A stretch of DNA of 25,903 bases from Rodentolepis nana (lineage: Eukaryota; Platyhelminthes; Cestoda; Cyclophyllidea; Hymenolepididae). Numbering within the stretch: position 1 is the first letter of the stretch; each line of letters starts with the position of its first letter. The stretch spans positions 1 through 25,903 of the forward strand of contig UZAE01000341.1 of the NCBI GenBank assembly GCA_900617975.1. The letters run 5' to 3'. This document shows, one piece after another, positions 13,401 to 22,400 of this stretch. Both the position numbers and the translations under genes were made by a program. Under the pieces are notes generated by a model. That model was not told the origin of the DNA, searched no databases, and saw only the letters and a list, made by a program, of their open reading frames with translations.

Positions 13401-16400
13401 AAAAAAGTCAACTTCATTCAACCCTTCATGCATTTTTTACGATTATTTTTTGTGAATTAAATAAACTTCAGTTATACCTTTTAACCATTTCTAACTGCAC
13501 ACGTTGCGGTTAATTGTGTCAAATACCTTTTCTCACCTGAGTACCTGGAGTCGATTATTCACGAGAAAAGAACAAGTGATGAAATCGAATGCCTACACAT
13601 TTAAGTTTACTGCACTTAACAGTAATGTGCTATTTGGAGTGTATATATATCTTCAATTCATAACTTTGTATTTGTTTATTTTGTATCTAAGGGTAGCGAC
13701 GTCTAGGCATTATGAATTTTGCAGACGGTCATTAATTGTAAAACTGAAACCGTCATTAAGTTATATATATATATCATTTCCTGGGGTAAATTGATAATAT
13801 ATATATATATATGTGCAAGAAAACTTACTTTGATAGAAGGACTGCCTGATATTCGGAGAGATAACTTCTCCGGAAAATCTAAAATAAGAAGTATCGTTTC
13901 CTTCAAAAGAGACCAAATGAGTTTTTTGATTAAATGACTTCAAACTGTGCTCAAATCACCTGATAGTATAAATACCGGAGAAGTAACACCCTCGTATCGT
14001 CAGAGACGCTGACAACCCCTGTAAAATTCTGTTTCTAAATGAAAGTACCTCAAGGTTATGAATGAAGGGGCTTTACCTCCTGTATTTGAGCACTTGACAT
14101 GAGTATGTTATTCTGATGAGTTTTCAAATTTGTTGCGATGAGCGAACCATTAGATGATAAATACACAAGATTATCTAAATAAATTATAAAAAAGTTAAAA
14201 GAAAACAAGATTTACCATTTGTAAATTGAGCATTAGGTCGGTTGATTTGACCCATAAGCATAAATATATCCCCGATGGAAAGAGGAAGTCCGTAATTGGG
14301 TTCGATTTTATCTGTTTAAATAAGTAAATTTGGCGTTGTGCACAGTTTAAATGATAGAATTTAAACAATTTAACTCACAATCAAATGTAAGGAAACAAGC
14401 TAAGGCGATAAGAGTTGATATTACAAATATTACAAGAAGAGCCAATAAGAGACCTTTCCAATTTCGTTTGGCCATTTGTGATGAAGGTTTCATCTAATAG
14501 AAATAAAATGGAATTAATTGGATAAGTCATTTACATAGCATCTGAATGTCGTATTAAACAGCCGAGAAAGACAAGATTTTTCATTCAATATTTGATCATT
14601 ATCAACGGAATACATTTCCACATCTTCACTATGTTTAACGAGGATTCTTGTGTTGGATGGTAGAGAGTTTTGTAAATCTACCCCACGGACACCATACATT
14701 TCTAACAGTCATCAACAAAGTGTAAGCAAATTATTATGATTTCAAGCTACCGAGTATGCAGTATACGTGAAGGACGAACTAGGCGGATTTTGATTGGTGG
14801 ATGTTTGTTTCCATTCGGCTATGCGAGAGAGTTTCGTAATCTTAATAACTTGCTGATATATATGTATATATATTGATATTTAACATGGTAAATTTTTTGC
14901 ATTTATACACTTCTAGAAAATGTATTCCCTCTTTCTCTATATCTGAAACGGTTATCTGATGGTATGACCATCATTACAAAACAGAAAAAATGACTATATA
15001 AGAAGAAAGTATGACGATTGATTTTTGCCAAGTATGCTTGTCAATAACAGAATATGACTTTAAATCATTGATTCCATCGATTAGAGTTAAAGCCAAAAAA
15101 CGAAGGGCTTTAAATAGGGTGGCGTTTGCTAAAGCCTCCCTAGGTGGTATTTTAATGCATACTTCTAAAGAATGAGTAGTAAAGGATAAATGAATTTATT
15201 TAAATATTAAGTTATTTTAACATACTCAAAACGAGCAAAATCATTTCTTATTCACTTGGTAGAAAATATGTCCATTTAACGAATAAATATATGCACTGAG
15301 TCATTCCTGCATTTATAAGATTAAGAATTTGTGTTAAAGTTACATACATTTGAAATTTTGTAAAATTTGGCGCAATATCAATTGTACATCATTAATTTGC
15401 TCAATTTGAATGATTTATCGATCTATGTTCGATACTACAAATTTCGGTGTTTGAATACACTTACGATAAGAACTTCTTTGAGTGATAAAAGTATATGTCT
15501 AATCTGAAAAGAAGCATACTATTTTGCGAATCATAACTTAATATCTATCGAATGTTCATAGTATTCGCATTACAAGTTCTATATAGTAATGATAAGTTCA
15601 AATATTTTTAAATTATAAAATTTATAGAGTAAACTAATCAGAGAATTCCCAATTGGACTTGATAAGGCTACTTCCGTTTAGATGCGCATGACATATTTTC
15701 TACAAGTGCAAGCAAGAAAATAAATATAATTTATTTTTTAAAAATAAATTAATTTAACCTCAATTACTTAAAAAATATTGACTCAATTTAACAAAATGTT
15801 TCAGTTAACTGTCTATGCGTTCTTTCACGTTAGCAGTAAATTAGCAATATCATTGATTTTAAGCTTTAATGGCCAAGTTCAGAAAACCACGCTACGATAT
15901 ATTAATTTCTAAATGAAATTTTTTCTTATGTAGAAGAACTTCCAACTGAAACACGTTGTGTATATCGATTTCATTAATGCCCTTAGTTGACACGTGCTTT
16001 CTTGTCAAAATGAGGGCACTAAATGTATTTCTTACAATTTATTTCTTCTTGAATTGCGGTTTATCATTCGTCAATTTGAAATAATGTATAATAATCCAAA
16101 GCATAGATGAATATCAAAACCCGTTTCAATAAGAATATTGATACTGTTACTAAATTTCAGTGATGAACAAATCGAACTATTAGTAATTAGGAGAAAAGAG
16201 TATTAACTGTAAATTGGTTAAAAATATATATAAACAACCTATATATACTATTGGTAGAGGAAAATTATTTCACATTGCCTACATAACTGATAAGCATAGA
16301 CAGACAAGCAACGATGTTAATTTAACTAATAATTAATAGTCTCGTTTGCTATTCGTCTTATATGCAGATAGATTTGTAAATTTAAAATAAACAATGCTTA

Positions 16401-19400
16401 CAAATAATCACAACTCTAAAATTTTGACTTATATATACTATGTGGAATAACAATAATACTATTATTCAGTGAAAGCATTTAATCGATTAGCACAATATTT
16501 TACAAATATTCACAATCACATGCTTATTTTGCTATTTTCCATAAAACCGGTTTCATGATTGGATAATAAACAATTATGGATAAAATCATAAAAAGACAAA
16601 ACTATTATTTGTAAATTTTATTTTCCTCAGATTTTTAGCTCATTTTTTAAGATAAATAAATAAAACACAGAAGTAACTTCCAATGCTTTGCAACAAGTTG
16701 GACAGGAATAAAAATATACAAAATCTTGAAACCAGAAAACCAACTTTATTTGCAGTCCACCTTTGCAAAGTAAAAGAAAGTTGATTTTTGAATATCCGAT
16801 AAATTCTTTAAAACGTTTGATTAAATATTGATATAATATTTCATCTTTTCACAGAGTTTCTTATCGTGAAATTTCTAACCATTTTTTAAAAGGTAGTTGG
16901 AAAAACTGATAAAATAATTTTATAATTTTAATTAACCTTAACTAATACATAAGCAAAGAACAATTCCTTTGTAGAAATTTTATCCTAAACTCAAACCAAA
17001 CCAACTGGCAGAAGAAAAATTCAAAACGGAATTTTAAGGAATATGAATGTTTGATATTTTCCCAATATACATAGTTCAGCAAAATTTTGGAGAAGAATAT
17101 AATTTAAAGTGGTTAGCATATATTAATAATAATGTATAAATATATTTAACTTGTCTCATGTTATCAACGGCATGATTCATAGATTTATTAAGTCATTACA
17201 AATGTAAAATAATTTACTAAGCACGAATATTTTCAATATTGAAGCTAACTGAGAGAGTTAAAAAATGAAATATAAAACAAAACATGAAAATTAAATTTAA
17301 ATCAAAAGGCGTGATTCCTGGGATATTACTTTGGATTATTTAATGAGAATTTCTCTCATTCCTTTTCATATTTTGGATCAATAAAGTTCTGGCCACTTGT
17401 ATGAAATAAGCGCATCAGCAAAAATTATCTTCACTTTATGAAATTAATGAAGGTCACTTGTGCGTTTTAAACTTAGGCATCATTTAGAAGAAATTTGAAA
17501 GCAATTTCGGAACAAAATTTAAAACACTGTTATTATTAGTATTACACTTTAAAGTACATAGATTTGCCTACCTATGTTCTGTTAGAATGTTTCATCATAC
17601 AAAAATTTCTTTTACTCAAAGGTTGAACTTAATGTTCCATTGAATACCACTTTATTTTTTCAATTACTTATGTTGCAAATCGAGGCCAATAATTATTATA
17701 TCAATACAACTGAAAATATTTTTTAAAAATTTATTTAAAATATAATCATTCTTGCTCATTTTGAAAACAATACGAGCATAATTTAATAGTCTATTTTTAA
17801 TTTAATCTTACACTTTCCGTTGGTAAAATTTGTCTCTATAGTTTGCTACACTATTCAAGTCCTTTTCGCGATCGGCCCTGATTTTGCCATAAAATTGTCG
17901 AAATTTCTAATGATTTGTGATAAAACGACCATTTGAATCTCGCAGAACGAAAGAAATCAGATATGTCGATTTCTTATACAAATAATGAAAAACAAACAGA
18001 AAAAAATACCGAAACACGTCAGAATTTGAAGCACAATTCGTTGAGCACAGTTGCGCTTCAGTAATTTTAAGATTTAAAAGACCTTTTTGCATCTTTCAAA
18101 ATATAAATTTTTAGGAAAAATAATTTATTCTCACACGTCAGGATGAAGATAAAATCGAGTAAACACGCTCTTAAGAAAAGCGTATTTTCTCATATTTTAT
18201 TCTGACAAAATTAAAATAGCTTGATTTAAACTTATGAAAGTGTTGGGCTCTCTCTTGTTAGAGACGTTTGGTTCAATTTCCAAGTTCAAGAATCCAGAGG
18301 TTACTTTAATGATCTCATTAGCTGAAATTTCGTTTATCATGAAAATTGATTATTAGAGCGTACTAGCACAATTTTATAACACATTGTTTTATAAATATTA
18401 GCAATCTCCTGCAAGTTGAAATAATCAAATTAATTGAGCTTATAATAGAGGTTTCAATGAATACCACATTTAACTAGCGGCCAAGATTTATTTTCAGATA
18501 CTTTTCATGAAATTTGAGTTACATTTTCAATAGAATTACAATTTTGAGGGTATTTATAGAAATAATTCTCTTCCGAAGATCTTTGAACCCTCTGTGACAG
18601 GTCAATTTTATTCATTTTATCATAGCTCACATGAGATAAAAATTTCGTTAGAATAGGACTAAATAAAATATTATAGATTGTAATCTTTGCTTTATTGGCA
18701 TCAAAAGCAAATTTCCACAGAGATACTTGGTACATACTTTAATGTATTTAATATGATTAAAATGATACACGTCATCAATTTTAATTGCAAAAATCGATAA
18801 GCAGTCTTTCATATAAGTGCTAGAATTTGATGCCAAGTATATTAAATCTCAAATTCTTGTAATGGTGAGTTTTATCTGCAGAACAAATTATAATTAATCG
18901 TAAATCATCTTCTTATATTTGTTGATTCATTAAAACCTATTTGAAAAGCTGACAAATGTTAAAAACCTTAAAAAAAATTTATCTTTCAGTGGAAATTGCC
19001 TCTAAATTACTCCCTCTCCAGGTTTCAACTATTAAAGGTCCGTTTATTTTTAAATAGTTGGCTCTTTTACAGACGCTATACATGGCTGTACTTTAAAATA
19101 AAATGATGAAAAAACCCATGGAATTTGCAAATCGGGGTAAAAATGAATAAAATAAGAACCACTTTAGTAGCACTTAATGGGAATAACATTAGTGTTCTTC
19201 ATTGTTTGAAATTCAAACAATGAAAGGTAGTTAAATTTAGTTGTTTTTTCTCAAAGGTATTTGAATTAACTAGCTAAGCAATGCCATTTTAAAAAAACGT
19301 TCGTGTCATTGATTGGTTGAAGTATGTACCACAAATGCTTTTGTCGATTGAAAACTCAAGCGTTTAATTAATTGCACTTTTAAAATATCAGATTTTAAAA

Positions 19401-22400
19401 ACGGTATTGCTTCAGCCATTTTTGCGTTTTTGTGAAATTTCGCCTTTAACTGAAAGTGAGAAACGTATCACATTCCCACGCTTGTGGTACTGCATCCACA
19501 TGTTGGAGTTTAAAAGTAAAATTGAAAATAAATTTGTTTAAAGCATTATAAAACTCAACGAAACAAACACAAGCTCAAACTTTTTGCCTTAAAAATATTC
19601 GAATTCATTTGATTTTCGGTTTTAAATTTAAGTTTTTAGCCAGAAGCATATAATTGAATTAATCTGGATATAATGCGTTTCCTTATAAATCTTCACCTTA
19701 ATCAAAAATCTTCTTGTCAAAATTTGGCATATAAAACGGTTTTTATTCTCAGCCAAACCCACATACGGTAATAAGTAAATTATATTTTAAAAAAATAAAT
19801 GCTCTAAAATTTACATGGACATGCTTTTTCATAGGTTATAGAAGTAAACATGATAGTGATGTATTCAAAGTAATCCTTTAGTTCAAAATAATTTTTTATT
19901 ATTTCTAATTTTGTGAATTTCTGACCTTTTTTCTCCTATCAAATTTGAATAATTGTATGACTCTTGTTTCTAATGGCATATAAAGAAGTTTTAAACATGT
20001 TATTTCCCTTTACCATGGGCAGGAACGGGATTAATGAAATATAAACATTTTGAAATTTAAGATTAAACAAAATATCGATTGTTTGCAGGACAATTTTTTA
20101 ATTGCGAAATATATTTTAGGGATAAGTTTGGCTCGTAACACTGATTAAAGGCTATAGACACCAAAAGAATATGATTGCTTACAAAGGGATATTTAGGTTT
20201 TCGAATTGTTTCCGTATCAGATAATCTGTATCATTTAGAGCTCGAGTTATATATTTCACTCCAGACAATTATTTGCCCGAAGAATGGCCAGAATAGTGGA
20301 AAAAAAGGTAAAAGTGTCTCAACCACTCTAGACTCTTCAAATTTGGAGAAGCAGGTTATCAAAGGTAAACAATAACCGGTTAACCTTTGACATCATAAGC
20401 AATATTTCACACATGAATCCGGGTTATGAATCATGGACTTTGAATTTTGAAACTCGAAACTCCAATTTAAAGGCTTTTGGACATCTGGAAATCCGAATTC
20501 AATGCCAAAAGATAACTTCGTTCATTCAATCACCTTTTAAAGTCTGACATTTCTGGAGTCCATATATTACACTTACGGGGTGTGCGATAGACTTACCTCT
20601 ACGTGGTGCACCCTGGGCAACGTATACTCATGCGGCAAAAAAGTCTTTTAACCGGCAGTTGACTTCTCACTTCAAACTGCCACCGCCTTACTCCATGCCA
20701 TATTCGACTATTTCCACAGTAATCACTTCACCTTTTTCTACCTTTGTGTTTGTCTCTTACATCTTTGAAACACTTTTCTGTTCCCCCCTCTCGACTTTTT
20801 ACAATTAGATGTTCCTTCTCCTCTGTGAAGTCTGAAGTCAACTAAAGGACTAATGATAACCATCAAGACGACTGCCATTTGATATAAATAATAAATAAAT
20901 ATATTACACTTACTACTGGATGATCTCGAAAATCTCATTATCGTCTTGGTGAGGATCGTATTGAGACCATTTAGATAAATTAACTTTACAGGCCAAAGTG
21001 TAATTTTTAAAGGCAGACAAAGAGTAAACGGAATAATCGTATACTGAGATGAATATGAAGAAGCTACTTTCAGTTACGATAACGGGATTAAAATAAAAAA
21101 ATTTAATCCTCATTTAGTGGCTATTCCGTTTTAGATCTACATTTATTAAATTCTATACCCTTTTTCTAAACGGAGAAGATAAATACTTCATTTAAATATT
21201 TATTCATAATTAATAAAGTCTCAATGCCATTTTCATCTTTGTCCAAACTGTTATGCTTTCTATTATGGCTTCCAATATTATTCAAATTATGAAAATCTTA
21301 TTCTACTCAAAATAAATTCCATACCGAGACTGATCGATAATAAATGACTATACTTCTTGTCACTAGTTTGATAAATATTGTTTCCCAAATGTCAACTAAT
21401 AACGAAGTGTGATATACAAACACTTTTGCATTAAAAATAGCATATTATAAATTAGTAGTTGTAGAATTGATATAATACTTGATGTTTTAATAATTCTAGC
21501 GAAATGATCAGCCGTTTCACTTCTACTCATATTCTACTGAATGGCTAGTTTTCTTCATTTCGGATGCAATTATATGATTTGAACTCGAAAATATTTCTTA
21601 CTGAACTTGCGATGTGTTTTAATAATGATAATGTTGAATAGTTTGGTTTTAAATAGTTTATCAAACTAATTTCTTTTAGCCAAATTTTTTAAGGAATATT
21701 TTCTTAGAAAGTCCTCTAACAGTAGAATCATAATATCAGCTGGTCAAAGTGGTAATGACTTGATGACAATTTGACCGATGAATTCTGATATTTTCCACTG
21801 CACAATCGTTCTTATCAATCGCCATCTCTTCAGAAATAGTAATGTAATAAAAAGTGATTTTAGTTATAGTAATTGCTAATCGTGAGTAACCGTAATTGAA
21901 ACATAGCAAATAATTAACGAATTAATTGCTTCAATGGAAAAAAACGGAAACACACAATTTTGCTAACTTGAATATCGCTGAACAGCTCGTTCAACTCTCA
22001 GATTTTGACAGTTTTGACAATTAAAATTTTGTTCAATCATCTCTATATATTGATAATTCAAGATATTTAGAATTTAAAATTAAATTGAAGTATTGTCCGC
22101 ATGCTTCCATATTAATCCTTTCCGAAAACTTCTTGTTTATATCCGTTTTGACAGAAAAAAGAACCTTGAGTTTGATTGTGAATATAAAATATTCTATTCA
22201 AGAATTTAAAAATACTTTAATTTTATAAGTATAGGATTAGTTTTGGCAAAAAAAATATTTTAATTCGGTTAGGAAGTGTTTTCTTTGCTCACACAAACCA
22301 AAAATACGAGTAGTAGTAATGAAGAACCATCTACTTGTTAGTGGACACAAGATTTCTCGATGCTCATTTCGATTCAGTATTTTAACGATAATTTTAAATT

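Larger units (their letters stand above)
10532..14076. other. Intron of the DPP-family gene
   Basis: A 3.5-kb intron holding one local-duplication copy, SINE-like copy D (11694-12057), two hairpins (12236-12263, 12343-12389), a 12-C run (13017-13028) and two TA tracts (13761-13774, 13796-13812). A splice-like segment at 13243-13310 was considered and rejected because its phases do not fit. Confidence 0.7.

Noticed and set aside
18505..18836. Two overlapping minus-strand frames (76 and 62 codons) in the large intron
   Set aside because: No family resemblance, no convincing splice sites, composition typical of AT-rich noncoding DNA.
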